Below, piece after piece: positions 34,269 through 42,921 of a stretch of 64,000 nucleotides of DNA. The position numbers and the translations under genes are program-made. The notes below the pieces were generated by a model, which searched no databases, had not been told where the DNA came from, and saw nothing but the letters and a program-made list of their open reading frames with translations. Origin of the DNA: Acidobacteriota bacterium (GTDB lineage: Bacteria > Acidobacteriota > Terriglobia > Terriglobales > Acidobacteriaceae); NCBI GenBank assembly GCA_018268755.1, contig JAFDVW010000028.1, positions 2,070-66,069 of the forward strand, read 5' to 3'. The stretch's first letter is position 1. The number at the start of each line of letters is the position of its first letter.

Positions 34269-35378
34269 TTATTGGTCCTGTCCGCTGGCCCCGGTCTGCG
34301 GCGGAGCGGGGGGCTTGGCTGGTTCCCCTTGGGGGGCGGCCTCCGGCGTCTTGTGGACCGGCGGCTTGGGCTGCCCGGAAACCGGAGAAGCAGGAGTAGG
34401 AGAGGCGGCAGCGCCGCTTGCCGGGGTTGCTCCCGGAGCAGCCGGCTTGGCCCCCACCACCGTCCCCGGCGCAGGCTGCGGAACCGAAGGCAGACGGTCC
34501 GCCAGAATATCCACGGCGCGGGCCGCGCCTTCCTCGGCCAAGCTGGGTTCCCGCTCCTGCTTCTCGGTAATGATCAATACTTCCTCAATTTTGCTCAGGT
34601 TGGCGGCGGGCTTAATGCGAATGTCCAGGAACGACTCTCGCCCCTTCTCCACGCTCATCACCGTGCCCACCGGCAGGCCCTTGGGAAACACCTGGTCGCC
34701 GCCGCTGGTCAGCACCTTGTCGCCGGGATGCACTTGCTCGTCGGCCATGACTTTTTCCAGGAGCACCTGGCCGGTGGGGCTGCCGCGCAGGATGCCCTGC
34801 AACCGCGAAGACTCCAGAATCGCCCCCGCCCCGCTGGTCTGATCGTTGATCAGCAGCACTTGCGAGGTCGAGTTGTACACCCGCAGGACCTTCCCCACGA
34901 TGCCTTCCGCGGTAATCACCGGCAGGTCGACGGCCAGGCCGTCGCGTTCTCCCTTATCGATGTAGATGGTGCGCGACTGAACGCTGCCGCTCGAGCCGAT
35001 GACCTGGGCGGCCACGGTCTTGGAGATGAACTGTTCCTTGAACCCCAGCAGGGCCTGCAAGCGGCGGGCCTGATGGGCGTCGTCCGACAAGCGTACCTGC
35101 TCCAGGCGGAGCTGTTCAATTTGCTGGCGCAGGGCGCGGTTCTCGTCGCGCACCCCACGCAGGTAGAGATAGTTGCGCCACAGATTGCCGGTGGAGGTCT
35201 GCGCCCAGATGAACCCTTTTTCCAGGGGCGTGACCGCACTCACCACCCAGACCCGGATCAAGCGGCTGGACTCCATGTCATTCTTGCGCCGGACCTGCAC
35301 TCCCAGGCCAATGACCTGAAGAAACAAGACCCCGGCCAGAATGCTCACATTGCGGTAACGGGTGAGAAGGCTGTCCAT
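34269..35378 (-). CDS. mreC: Rod shape-determining protein MreC
   Basis: MreC links MreB and the PBP2-RodA pair in the periplasm. The 369-residue protein has one membrane helix near the N terminus (VSILAGVLFLQVIGLGVQV, about 9-27), a coiled coil (about 70-110, RDENRALRQQIEQLRLEQ), and the double beta-barrel core with GSSGSVQSRTIYIDKGERDG and DLPVITAEGIVGKV. A Pro/Ala-rich tail of about 80 residues follows the core and is longer than in most MreC proteins. Upstream lie three tandem heptads (TTTCCAG type). It follows mreB by 75 bases. Confidence 0.95.
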   Translation of the reverse strand: MDSLLTRYRNVSILAGVLFLQVIGLGVQVRRKNDMESSRLIRVWVVSAVTPLEKGFIWAQTSTGNLWRNYLYLRGVRDENRALRQQIEQLRLEQVRLSDDAHQARRLQALLGFKEQFISKTVAAQVIGSSGSVQSRTIYIDKGERDGLAVDLPVITAEGIVGKVLRVYNSTSQVLLINDQTSGAGAILESSRLQGILRGSPTGQVLLEKVMADEQVHPGDKVLTSGGDQVFPKGLPVGTVMSVEKGRESFLDIRIKPAANLSKIEEVLIITEKQEREPSLAEEGAARAVDILADRLPSVPQPAPGTVVGAKPAAPGATPASGAAASPTPASPVSGQPKPPVHKTPEAAPQGEPAKPPAPPQTGASGQDQ

Positions 35379-35390
35379 GGCGCCAGCGAA

Positions 35391-35411
35391 TTTCCAGTTT
35401 CCAGTTTCAGG
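35391..35411. repeat. Tandem heptads of a second sequence type before mreC
   Basis: TTTCCAG, TTTCCAG, TTTCAGG on the plus strand, thus CTGGAAA-type units on the coding strand, ending 12 bases before the mreC ATG. The sequence differs from the RTTRGCY heptads but the period and the position before a start codon are the same. Confidence 0.6.
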
Positions 35412-35453
35412 TTAGACGACAAGGTGGCGGCGCCCGGTGCGGTGGTTTCCCTG

Positions 35454-36482
35454 CTACTCGATGGAAATCTTCCGCAGCAGTTTGAAATCGCTGAGCATCT
35501 TGCCGGTGCCCAGCACCACGCTGCACAGCGGATCATCGGCGATGGAAACCGGCAGGCCGGTTTCTTCCCGGATGCGCTTGTCCAGGTTCTTCAGCAGCGC
35601 GCCGCCGCCGGTCAGCACAATGCCGCGATCGCTGATGTCGGCGGAAAGCTCGGGCGGCGTACGTTCCAGGGCCACGCGGATCGCATTCATGATCGTGGAA
35701 ACGCACTCGCTCAATGCCTCGCGGATTTCACTGTCGTCGACGGTGATGGTCTTGGGCACGCCCTCGATCAGGTTGCGGCCCTTGATCTCCATGGTGAGCG
35801 GCTTGTCCAGCGGATAGGCGGAGCCGATTTCCATCTTGATCTGTTCCGCGGTCCGCTCGCCCACCAGCAGGTTATATTTCCGCTTCAGATAATTCATGAT
35901 GGCTTCGTCCATCTGGTTGCCGGCCATGCGCACGGAACGCGAGTAGACTATGCCGCTCAAAGAAATGACCGCGATGTCGGTGGTGCCGCCGCCGATATCC
36001 ACCACCATGTTGCCGGAGGGCTCGGTGATGGGCAGTCCGGCGCCGATGGCCGCCACCATGGCCTGCTCCACCAGGTGCACTTCGCTGGCTTTGGCGCGAT
36101 AGGCCGAATCCATGACCGCGCGCTTCTCCACCTGGGTGATTTCCGAAGGCACGCCGATCACGATGCGCGGATGCACCAGCATCTTGCGGTTGTGCGCCTT
36201 TTGGATGAAATAGTTCAACATCTTCTCGGTGACCTTGAAATCGGCGATGACGCCGTCTTTCATGGGCTTGATGGCCACGATGTTGCCCGGCGTGCGCCCA
36301 AGCATTTCTTTGGCTTCCTTGCCCACGGCCTCGACTTCGTTGGTGTTCTTGTTCAAGGCCACGATGGAAGGTTCGTTGACCACGATGCCTTTGCCGCGCG
36401 CATAAACGAGCGTGTTCGCGGTGCCCAGGTCAATGGCGAGGTCGCTGGAAAAAACACTGAAGAGCGACCGCAGGTTGGTCAT
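35454..36482 (-). CDS. mreB: Actin-like cell-shape protein MreB
   Basis: MreB forms membrane-bound filaments that place side-wall synthesis. The 342-residue form begins [20 protein letters not shown], with an amphipathic N terminus and phosphate-1 loop [13 protein letters not shown]. The other ATPase motifs are [16 protein letters not shown] and [15 protein letters not shown]. MreB-like [18 protein letters not shown] is present. An ATG at 36518 would add 12 unlike residues; I prefer 36482, though neither has a strong ribosome binding site. It is the first shape gene behind a good promoter at 36595-36623. Confidence 0.96.
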   Translation of the reverse strand: MTNLRSLFSVFSSDLAIDLGTANTLVYARGKGIVVNEPSIVALNKNTNEVEAVGKEAKEMLGRTPGNIVAIKPMKDGVIADFKVTEKMLNYFIQKAHNRKMLVHPRIVIGVPSEITQVEKRAVMDSAYRAKASEVHLVEQAMVAAIGAGLPITEPSGNMVVDIGGGTTDIAVISLSGIVYSRSVRMAGNQMDEAIMNYLKRKYNLLVGERTAEQIKMEIGSAYPLDKPLTMEIKGRNLIEGVPKTITVDDSEIREALSECVSTIMNAIRVALERTPPELSADISDRGIVLTGGGALLKNLDKRIREETGLPVSIADDPLCSVVLGTGKMLSDFKLLRKISIE

Positions 36483-36594
36483 GCGTGATCCGCTGGAGTG
36501 GAAACCATTCGATGACATATGCAGCTTTGCCTTTTTGCCCGCGTGGCCGTTGCTCCGCGCTGGTGCTTTCCCTTACAACGGCGCGCCGATCCTT

Positions 36595-36623
36595 ATTCTA
36601 TGATTCTATGAGATTTCTCTTAA
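36595..36623 (-). promoter_or_regulatory. Sigma-70-like promoter of the mreBCD-mrdA-rodA operon
   Basis: On the minus strand TTAAGA (36623-36618), 17 bases, TAGAAT (36600-36595), four and five matches of six. Transcription would start near 36588, about 70-105 bases before the MreB start codon. The surrounding DNA is AT-rich compared with the genes. Confidence 0.6.
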
Positions 36624-36678
36624 CTATATCGTAAACGAAAGTTCCTGCACCTCGGGAGGGAATCCGCAACAGGGTTCA

Positions 36679-37989
36679 CTATTGGATCAACACTTTTTTC
36701 TGCAGGGTGTTGACCCCGCCCTGCGAGGTCTGGGCGGTGATCGTGATGGTGCTCTCCCCCGCCGGCAAAGGCGGCGTGAAGTAATGGAAGGTGCCATCAT
36801 TGCTGACAATGGGGACTTCCCGCCCGTTCACCATGACCCGGGCCCCCACCTCGGTCTTCCCGGTCAATTCAATGACGTGGCCATGCTGCACGAAAGGCTC
36901 CAGCTCCAAATTGATGGCCGCCGTGTCTTTCCCCTTGGGAATCACGGTGAAACGGTTGGTCTCACTCTGGATCGATTCCTTCCCCTGCGCGTCGAAGGAG
37001 TGCACCATCCAGTAATAGGCCCCCTGGTCCAGTCCAGAAACCAGAACATCCGCAGTGTTGACCTTGCGGTCCACGATGGTCGACGAGAAATAGGGATTGC
37101 GGGAAATGCGCAGGCGATAGCCCACCGCATTGGCCATTTGCGTCCACGAGAACTCGATGGGTTTAGCGTCCTTGGTCAGGAAGATGGGCATCATATTGGC
37201 CGGAGAAATCGGCATAGGGGGCCCAATTTCCTTCAACTTAGCCATGCGCGGAGATTCCGACTGGAAGCTCACCTTCTCCCAGTCCGCCAACTTGACCACT
37301 TCCCCGTTGCGGTTGATTTCACCCGACCCCTTCTTGACCAGAATTTCATGCTGGTCGGACTTGGGGTCATTGCGCACCATGGCAGCGCTGTCCGGAGCCA
37401 GGGAGGCGGTGGCCCCGGCCACGATGACCTGGGACTGCGACCCCTGGACGTAGGTCCCGGTGGACAGGTCGACCGTCCCGGTGCTCACCGCCACCGCCAC
37501 CCGGGTCTGCTGCTGCTCGTTGGCCGAATTCTCCTCGATCACAATCAGCGAATCCTGCTTCACCGTGTAGTTGGTGCCGTCGTTGAAGACGATCTTGGCC
37601 ATGCCTTCCGGCCCGGTCTGCACCACGTCGCCCTTTTCCAGAGGAATGTTGTAGTCGGCCGCCATCCAGGTGTTGCTGCTGGCTTTTTTGACCCGTACCG
37701 TGCCATCCAGGGCGGTTATGTGGGCTTGCTGCGAGGCGGAACCTTTGGACTGGTCGATATTTCCGGCCGCTCCCGCCACCCGCTCCAGCAGGGTGGTGGT
37801 AAAGCTGGTGGCGGCGCGAATGCCGCTCTGCGTGAACTGCGGGAAGGCCAGCCGCATCCCCAGCAGCAGCAGCAGGACAATCCCCAGCACCATCATCACC
37901 ACGCTGCGGTAGGTGACCGTTTTCCACGCGATATGAATGCCGGGCTTACGATTCGAGGACACAGCAACCCCTGCTAAAAATGCAGCCAA
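36679..37989 (-). CDS. FecR-domain protein with one membrane helix
   Basis: The 436-residue protein has one membrane helix (VVMMVLGIVLLLLLGMRLAF, about 30-49) and a long periplasmic part. Residues about 90-220 are a FecR domain (ALDGTVRVKKASSNTWMAA, IPLEKGDVVQTGPEGMAKIV, FNDGTNYTVKQDSLIVIEE). Residues about 250-350 are fibronectin type III-like (AVGYRLRISRNPYFSSTIV), followed by an Ig-like end (VIELTGKTEVGARVMVNGRE). No iron-signalling sigma factor is near, so a classical FecR role is doubtful; wall or surface sensing is possible. The ATG at 37989 and a GTG at 37962 (AGGGG before it) are both plausible starts. It lies upstream of mreB in the same direction. Confidence 0.82.
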   Translation of the reverse strand: MAAFLAGVAVSSNRKPGIHIAWKTVTYRSVVMMVLGIVLLLLLGMRLAFPQFTQSGIRAATSFTTTLLERVAGAAGNIDQSKGSASQQAHITALDGTVRVKKASSNTWMAADYNIPLEKGDVVQTGPEGMAKIVFNDGTNYTVKQDSLIVIEENSANEQQQTRVAVAVSTGTVDLSTGTYVQGSQSQVIVAGATASLAPDSAAMVRNDPKSDQHEILVKKGSGEINRNGEVVKLADWEKVSFQSESPRMAKLKEIGPPMPISPANMMPIFLTKDAKPIEFSWTQMANAVGYRLRISRNPYFSSTIVDRKVNTADVLVSGLDQGAYYWMVHSFDAQGKESIQSETNRFTVIPKGKDTAAINLELEPFVQHGHVIELTGKTEVGARVMVNGREVPIVSNDGTFHYFTPPLPAGESTITITAQTSQGGVNTLQKKVLIQ

Positions 37990-38254
37990 ATCCCTGGAAA
38001 ATATGGGGGCAATTTGCAGGGTACCACAGGCAAAACAGCCCTCTCTAGGGCAGCGGCCCGCACCCGGTATCGAAAGTCACCGCAGCGGAAGTCATTGAAA
38101 AATCAACCAGAAGACCCATTATGCGAGTCCCCCAGCGCGACCCCGGGAACGCTCCCGGCCCGGCTCTGGCAGCTCTCGGGCTCTGCCCTCGACTTGCCGC
38201 TTTAGCGAAGCGGGCGTTAGCATGAATAATTCGCTGGACCAAGAGGAGATCATC

Positions 38255-39793
38255 ATGGCAACCGACACTTTGACTGGGCCAACCATCGTGGGCAGCGCCA
38301 CCCGCGCCAAGGTCTACAAGAACTTCATCGACGGAGAGTGGGTGGAGTCCGTCAGCGGGCAGACCTTCGAGAACCTGAACCCCGCCGACACCCGCGACCT
38401 GGTGGGCATTTTCCAGAGATCGGTCAAGGCTGACGTGGATGCGGCCATTGCCGCCGCCAAACGCGCCTACGCCAAGTGGCGCCTGGTGCCCGCCCCCCGC
38501 CGGGCTGAGATCATTTATCGCGCCGCCGAGATGCTGATCGAGCGCAAGGAAGACTATTCGCGCGACATGACCCGCGAAATGGGCAAAGTCCTGAAAGAGA
38601 CCCGCGGCGATGTGCAGGAAGCCATCGACACCGCCTACTACTTCGCCGGCGAAGGACGCCGCCTCTTCGGCCCCACTACCCCCTCCGAGCTGCCCAACAA
38701 GTTCGCCATGGCCATCCGCCAGCCGCTCGGCGTCTGCGGCATGATCGCGCCCTGGAACTTCCCCATGGCCATTCCTTCCTGGAAGCTGCTGCCCGCGCTG
38801 GTGTGTGGCAATACCTGCGTCATCAAGCCGGCCCAGGACACTCCACTCTCCACTTATAACCTGGTCAAAGTGCTGAGCGATGCCGGCGTCCCCAAGGGCG
38901 TGGTGAACATTGTCAGCGGCTTTGGCGCCGATGCCGGCGCACCCATGCTGGAACATCCCGACGTACGGGCCATCTCCTTCACCGGTTCCAGCAGCGTGGG
39001 CCGGACTATCGGCACCACGGCGGCGCAGAGCTTCAAACACTGCTCGCTCGAACTCGGCGGCAAAAACCCGATGATCGTGCTTGACGACGCCAACCTCGAC
39101 CTCGCCATTGAAGGCGGGCTATGGGGTGCGTTCGGCACCACCGGCCAGCGCTGCACCGCCACCAGCCGCATCATTGTGCAGAAGGGCGTGTACAGCGAGT
39201 TCATCGAGCGCTATGTGGAGCGCGCCAAACAACTCAAAGTGGGCAACGGCCTGGACGAATCCATCGACATGGGCCCGGCCATCAATGAGCGGCAGCTGAT
39301 TTCCGACCTGAAATATGTAGAGATCGGCCAGTCCGAAGGCGCTCGCCTGAAGTGCGGCGGCCATCGCCTGGATTCCGGCGACCTGCGCCACGGCTTCTTC
39401 ATGGAGCCGACCGTCTTCGTAGACGTCAATCCCAAGATGCGCATCGCCCAGGAAGAAATCTTCGGGCCGGTGGTTTCCATCATTCCCTGCGACGACCTGG
39501 AAGACGCCATCGAGATCGCCAACAATATCGAATACGGCCTCTCTTCCGCGCTTTACACCCGAGACGTCAACAAGGCCTTCGCCGCCATGCGCGATCTGTA
39601 CGCCGGCATCACCTACATCAACGCCCCCACCATCGGAGCGGAAGTCCACTTGCCCTTCGGCGGGACCAAAGCTACCGGCAACGGCCACCGCGAAGGCGGA
39701 CTCGGCGCCATTGAGTTCTACAGCGAGTGGAAGGCCGTGTACGTGGATTACTCGGATCGTCTGCAAAAAGCACAGATTGACCGCGTAGACTAA
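38255..39793 (+). CDS. Aldehyde dehydrogenase family protein
   Basis: The product oxidises an aldehyde to an acid with NAD(P). The 512-residue protein has the usual motifs: [20 protein letters not shown], the nucleotide loop [12 protein letters not shown], the general base in LELGGKNP and the catalytic cysteine in [12 protein letters not shown], and EEIFGPVV. The end ([20 protein letters not shown]) resembles the semialdehyde dehydrogenase group that includes 2-oxoglutarate semialdehyde and piperideine-6-carboxylate enzymes. The start at 38255 is fixed by GAGGAG six bases upstream; an in-frame ATG at 38222 lacks this. An aminotransferase follows, which suits an amino acid breakdown step (inference). 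Confidence 0.92.
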   Translation: MATDTLTGPTIVGSATRAKVYKNFIDGEWVESVSGQTFENLNPADTRDLVGIFQRSVKADVDAAIAAAKRAYAKWRLVPAPRRAEIIYRAAEMLIERKEDYSRDMTREMGKVLKETRGDVQEAIDTAYYFAGEGRRLFGPTTPSELPNKFAMAIRQPLGVCGMIAPWNFPMAIPSWKLLPALVCGNTCVIKPAQDTPLSTYNLVKVLSDAGVPKGVVNIVSGFGADAGAPMLEHPDVRAISFTGSSSVGRTIGTTAAQSFKHCSLELGGKNPMIVLDDANLDLAIEGGLWGAFGTTGQRCTATSRIIVQKGVYSEFIERYVERAKQLKVGNGLDESIDMGPAINERQLISDLKYVEIGQSEGARLKCGGHRLDSGDLRHGFFMEPTVFVDVNPKMRIAQEEIFGPVVSIIPCDDLEDAIEIANNIEYGLSSALYTRDVNKAFAAMRDLYAGITYINAPTIGAEVHLPFGGTKATGNGHREGGLGAIEFYSEWKAVYVDYSDRLQKAQIDRVD

Positions 39794-39824
39794 GCACTGA
39801 ATCTGAAATTTTCACCCCAGGGAA

Positions 39825-39869
39825 CACAGAGGGCACGGAGTCCCTCGGTGAGACTCTGTGCCCTCTGTG
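39825..39869. repeat. 17-bp inverted repeat between aldehyde dehydrogenase and aminotransferase
   Basis: CACAGAGGGCACGGAGT (39825-39841) and ACTCTGTGCCCTCTGTG (39853-39869) pair with one mismatch around an 11-base loop. No T tract follows. Wording resembles the repeats at 11150-11300, so it is probably a dispersed palindrome. It lies 61 bases before the aminotransferase start. Confidence 0.7.
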
Positions 39870-39929
39870 GTGATGGTTTTCTTGTCTTCGGTGATTTAAG
39901 ATTTTTTCAGGTCCTGGGACCCATTCATC

Positions 39930-41141
39930 ATGCCGACAACGACACCCACTCGCGAAATCCTGGCTGCCAAACGTCTGGACAATGTTCGCTATGCCATCCG
40001 CGATCTGGCGGGCCTCGCCGACGATCTCACCAAACAAGGACACAAGATCCTGCCTTTGACGGTGGGCGATCCCATCACGTTTGACTTCGCCACCCCGCCC
40101 CACATGATTGAGGCCGTCTACAAGGCCATGCGCGATGGCAAGAACGGATACTGCGCCTCGCCCGGGGTGAAAGAAGCCCTGGATGCCATTCGCGGTGAGG
40201 CTGAGCGGCGCGGCATCACCACGGTGCGCGATGTGTTTGTCACCTCCGGCGTAAGCGAGACGGTGGATGTGTGCCTGGCGGCGCTGCTGAATCCCGGGGA
40301 AAACCTGCTCACGCCCTGCCCCGACTATCCCCTGTACTCGGCCATTCTGGCCAAGCTCGGCATTGAGCTCAACACCTATTACCTGGATGAGGACAACGGC
40401 TGGCAGCCCGACCTGGAAGACATCAAGCGCAAGATTACGCCCAAGACGCGCGGCATTGTGCTGATTAATCCCAACAATCCCACCGGCGCATTGTGTTCCC
40501 GCCAGATGCTGGAGCAGCTCGCCGACATCGCGCGCGAGCACAACCTGGTCATCTTCGCCGATGAGATTTACGACAAGCTCATTCTCGACGACCATCAGCA
40601 CATTCCCCTAGCCTCGGTCGCGCCGGATGTGCCAATCGTGACTTTCGGCGGCCTGTCGAAGAATTATCTGGCCCCAGGCTGGCGGGTGGGCTGGGGCGCA
40701 GTGAGTGGAGATGCCGCGGCCGTGGCGCCTTACATCGAAGGCATCCATCGCCTGTTGCGGGCGCGCCTGTGCGCCAACCACCCCGAACAGTACGCCATCA
40801 AGCCCGCGCTGGAAGGCCCGCAGGACCACATTGCCGCCGCCTGCAAAAAACTGCGCGCACGCCGCGACTTGACCGTGAAGTGGGCCAACGCCACGCCGCG
40901 GGTGAGCCTGGTGCCGCCGCTGGGAGCTTTCTACGCGTTCCCGCGTCTCGACATTCCGGAGAGTGACGAAGTCTTTGTCACTGAACTCTGCCGCCAGAAG
41001 CATGTGCTGGCCGTGCACGGCTCGGGCTTCGGCCAGAAACCCGGCACCAAACACTGCCGTGTCGTCTTCCTGCCCAATGAAGAAACGTTGACCAAGGCCT
41101 ATGGCGCGATCAGCGAATTCATGACGGCGCGCTACGCCTGA
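39930..41141 (+). CDS. Class I/II PLP aminotransferase, alanine transaminase-like
   Basis: A 403-residue fold type I aminotransferase. Features are ILPLTVGDPITFDFATPPHM, NPNNPTGALCSRQMLEQLAD with the PLP-binding Asn, VIFADEIYDKLILDD with the PLP aspartate, and the Schiff-base lysine in FGGLSKNYLAPGWRVGWG. The arginine in HCRVVFLP contacts the substrate carboxylate. The sequence is closest in type to AlaA-like enzymes that make alanine from pyruvate and glutamate. It follows the aldehyde dehydrogenase by 136 bases, with a dispersed palindrome between them, and ends at a strong terminator. Confidence 0.9.
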   Translation: MPTTTPTREILAAKRLDNVRYAIRDLAGLADDLTKQGHKILPLTVGDPITFDFATPPHMIEAVYKAMRDGKNGYCASPGVKEALDAIRGEAERRGITTVRDVFVTSGVSETVDVCLAALLNPGENLLTPCPDYPLYSAILAKLGIELNTYYLDEDNGWQPDLEDIKRKITPKTRGIVLINPNNPTGALCSRQMLEQLADIAREHNLVIFADEIYDKLILDDHQHIPLASVAPDVPIVTFGGLSKNYLAPGWRVGWGAVSGDAAAVAPYIEGIHRLLRARLCANHPEQYAIKPALEGPQDHIAAACKKLRARRDLTVKWANATPRVSLVPPLGAFYAFPRLDIPESDEVFVTELCRQKHVLAVHGSGFGQKPGTKHCRVVFLPNEETLTKAYGAISEFMTARYA

Positions 41142-41160
41142 AAATTTTCCCCTTCCGCTA

Positions 41161-41194
41161 AAAAAGAGGCGCAGCCTTAGCTGCGTCTCTTTTT
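41161..41194 (+). terminator. Rho-independent terminator after the aminotransferase gene
   Basis: GAGGCGCAGC (41166-41175), loop CTTA, GCTGCGTCTC (41180-41189), with one G-T pair, then TTTTT (41190-41194). Five A residues before the stem make it able to work in both directions. It insulates the vapBC pair from upstream transcription. Confidence 0.9.
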
Positions 41195-41239
41195 GCGCTC
41201 AGGAGCGTCCTTGCTCAGGCAAATGTAGATGCGTTTTTG

Positions 41240-41271
41240 TTACACATCCTTATGTGTAATACGTTACACAT
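41240..41271 (+). promoter_or_regulatory. vapB operator overlapping the start codon
   Basis: TTACACAT (41240-41247) and ATGTGTAA (41252-41259) are perfect complements four bases apart. A third half-site TTACACAT (41264-41271) runs into the ATG of vapB (41270). Toxin-antitoxin complexes repress their own promoter through such sites, so this is the likely autoregulation site. Confidence 0.75.
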
Positions 41272-41473
41272 GGCAACCAATCTGGCACTGGATGATCAGC
41301 TCATCGAAGAGGCCCGCCGCGCCGGAGGCCACAAGACCAAGAAGCAAGCCGTCACCGCCGCGCTCGATGAATACGTCAGGCTGCGCAAGCAGCGGCGTGT
41401 CATACAGGCATTCGGGACCTTTGATTTCGACCCCGCCTACAACTACAAGGCCGAGCGCCGCAAAAAACGCTGA
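41270..41473 (+). CDS. vapB: VapB-type antitoxin
   Basis: The 67-residue product MATNLALDDQLIEEARRAGG and HKTKKQAVTAALDEYVRLRK is a ribbon-helix-helix DNA-binding antitoxin of the VapB2 kind. The C-terminal FGTFDFDPAYNYKAERRKKR would wrap the toxin's active site. It neutralises VapC and represses the pair. The ATG at 41270 is chosen by family length; there is no Shine-Dalgarno, and a palindromic operator covers the start, so translation may be leaderless. Its stop overlaps the vapC start by one base (TGATG). Confidence 0.9.
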   Translation: MATNLALDDQLIEEARRAGGHKTKKQAVTAALDEYVRLRKQRRVIQAFGTFDFDPAYNYKAERRKKR

Positions 41474-41895
41474 TGCAAGTCCTGGTGGATACTCCGGTAT
41501 GGTCGCTGGCCCTGCGGCGCAAACCCAGGGGCCTGAGCTCTGAGGAAAACGAGATCACGCGAAACCTGGCGGACCTGATTCAGGAGGGACGGGCCCGCAT
41601 CATCGGCCCCATACGGCAGGAGTTGCTCTCCGGCGTCCGCGAAGAGGATCAGTTTCAGAAGCTGCGCCGCGCATTGCGCGCGTTTGATGAACCGCTCCTG
41701 CAACCGGCGGACTACGAAGAAGCCGCGCACATGAATGACCTCTGCCGCCGGCATGGAATCTCAGGATCTGCGGTGGACTATCTGATCTGCGCTGTTGCGC
41801 GGCGCCACAGTTGGGCCATTTTTACTCTCGACCTGGATTTCCGCGGCTACGAACGAATCTTGTCAGTCCAATTGTTTCGGCCGCTTCGCGGCTAG
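41473..41895 (+). CDS. vapC: VapC-type toxin, PIN-domain ribonuclease
   Basis: The 140-residue PIN-domain protein keeps all acidic residues of the metal site: D6 in VLVDTPVW, E50 in PIRQELLSG, D102 in SAVDYLICA, and D120/D122 in TLDLDF. VapC toxins cut tRNA or rRNA at defined sites and arrest growth when VapB is lost. The gene is coupled to vapB by a one-base overlap. The target RNA cannot be told from sequence. Confidence 0.92.
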   Translation: MQVLVDTPVWSLALRRKPRGLSSEENEITRNLADLIQEGRARIIGPIRQELLSGVREEDQFQKLRRALRAFDEPLLQPADYEEAAHMNDLCRRHGISGSAVDYLICAVARRHSWAIFTLDLDFRGYERILSVQLFRPLRG

Positions 41896-41945
41896 TCGCG
41901 CCATGCGCTTCGCCTTGGGCTATACTTGGCAGGCCAATTCTTGCG

Positions 41946-42911
41946 ATGGCCATGCCGATCTCCAGAAGAATTGCCGCAGTTGCTCTGGCCCTGTTCGTCG
42001 TCGCCATGACACTTGCGTCAGCCTCGGCCCAGACTGTTCCATCCGGAAAAATCAAGATCATCATCGATACCGATATCGGGGATGACATCGATGACGCCTT
42101 CGCTGTCGCTCTTGCCCTGCGCAGTTCGGAATTGGAAATTCTTGGCATCACGACAACTTTTGGGGACACCGAAGCCCGCGCCAAACTTGCCGACCGGCTG
42201 CTCGGCGAAACTGGACACAGCGACATTCCGGTCGCAGCGGGCACAGCCGCAAAAGCCCCTGGTGGATTGACCCAACGCCGTTATGCGGAAGGCGGTCATT
42301 TCGCCCGGGCAAATCATCCCCCCGCCGTGGAGTTCATTCTTGATCAGATTCGCCGCTACCCCGGGCAGATCACCCTGGTAGCGATTGGCCCTCTGGTAAA
42401 TGTGGGGGCGCTGATCGACCAGGATCCGCAGACTTTCCGTAAGCTGGCGCGCATCGTGCTTATGGGAGGGTCGGTGTATCGCGGCGGCGGAGACCTGGGA
42501 TACACGAAGCCGAGCGGCCCTCAGGCCGAGTGGAACATCAAGAACGACATTCCTTCCGCGCAGAAACTGTTCCAGTCCGGGGTCCCGATTTTCATGATGC
42601 CGCTCGATTCCACCCAGTTGAAGCTTGATGAGGTCAAGCGCGCCATCCTGTTTCAGGCGGGCACGCCGCTGACTGACGCTTTGACCCTGCTCTACCATCA
42701 GTGGGGATATGAAACTCCGACTCTGTACGACGTGATGACCCTCGCCTACATTCTCAATCCTGAGTTGTGCCCGGTGCAGGCCATGCATGTCCGAGTGGAT
42801 GCCCAGGGCTTCACGCGACCGGAGCCGGGAGTGCCCAACGCCCAGGTTTGCCTGGATTCCGATTCTGATGCATTCTTTCGCTTCTATCTCCGCCGGATTT
42901 TGGCGCCCTAG
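41946..42911 (+). CDS. Nucleoside hydrolase (inosine/uridine-preferring type), secreted
   Basis: The enzyme splits ribonucleosides into base and ribose with bound calcium. The 321-residue protein starts with a signal peptide (ISRRIAAVALALFVVAMTLA then SASAQ), so it acts outside the cytoplasm. The metal-binding signature is IIIDTDIGDDIDDAFAVALA, and VAIGPLVNVGALI and MGGSVYRGGG follow, as in the family; LYDVMTLAYILNPELC carries the late aspartate. Starts at 41946 and 41952 are both possible. A sugar isomerase-like gene follows 10 bases on, giving a likely nucleoside-scavenging pair. Confidence 0.9.
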   Translation: MAMPISRRIAAVALALFVVAMTLASASAQTVPSGKIKIIIDTDIGDDIDDAFAVALALRSSELEILGITTTFGDTEARAKLADRLLGETGHSDIPVAAGTAAKAPGGLTQRRYAEGGHFARANHPPAVEFILDQIRRYPGQITLVAIGPLVNVGALIDQDPQTFRKLARIVLMGGSVYRGGGDLGYTKPSGPQAEWNIKNDIPSAQKLFQSGVPIFMMPLDSTQLKLDEVKRAILFQAGTPLTDALTLLYHQWGYETPTLYDVMTLAYILNPELCPVQAMHVRVDAQGFTRPEPGVPNAQVCLDSDSDAFFRFYLRRILAP

Positions 42912-42921
42912 GAGAACTCTT

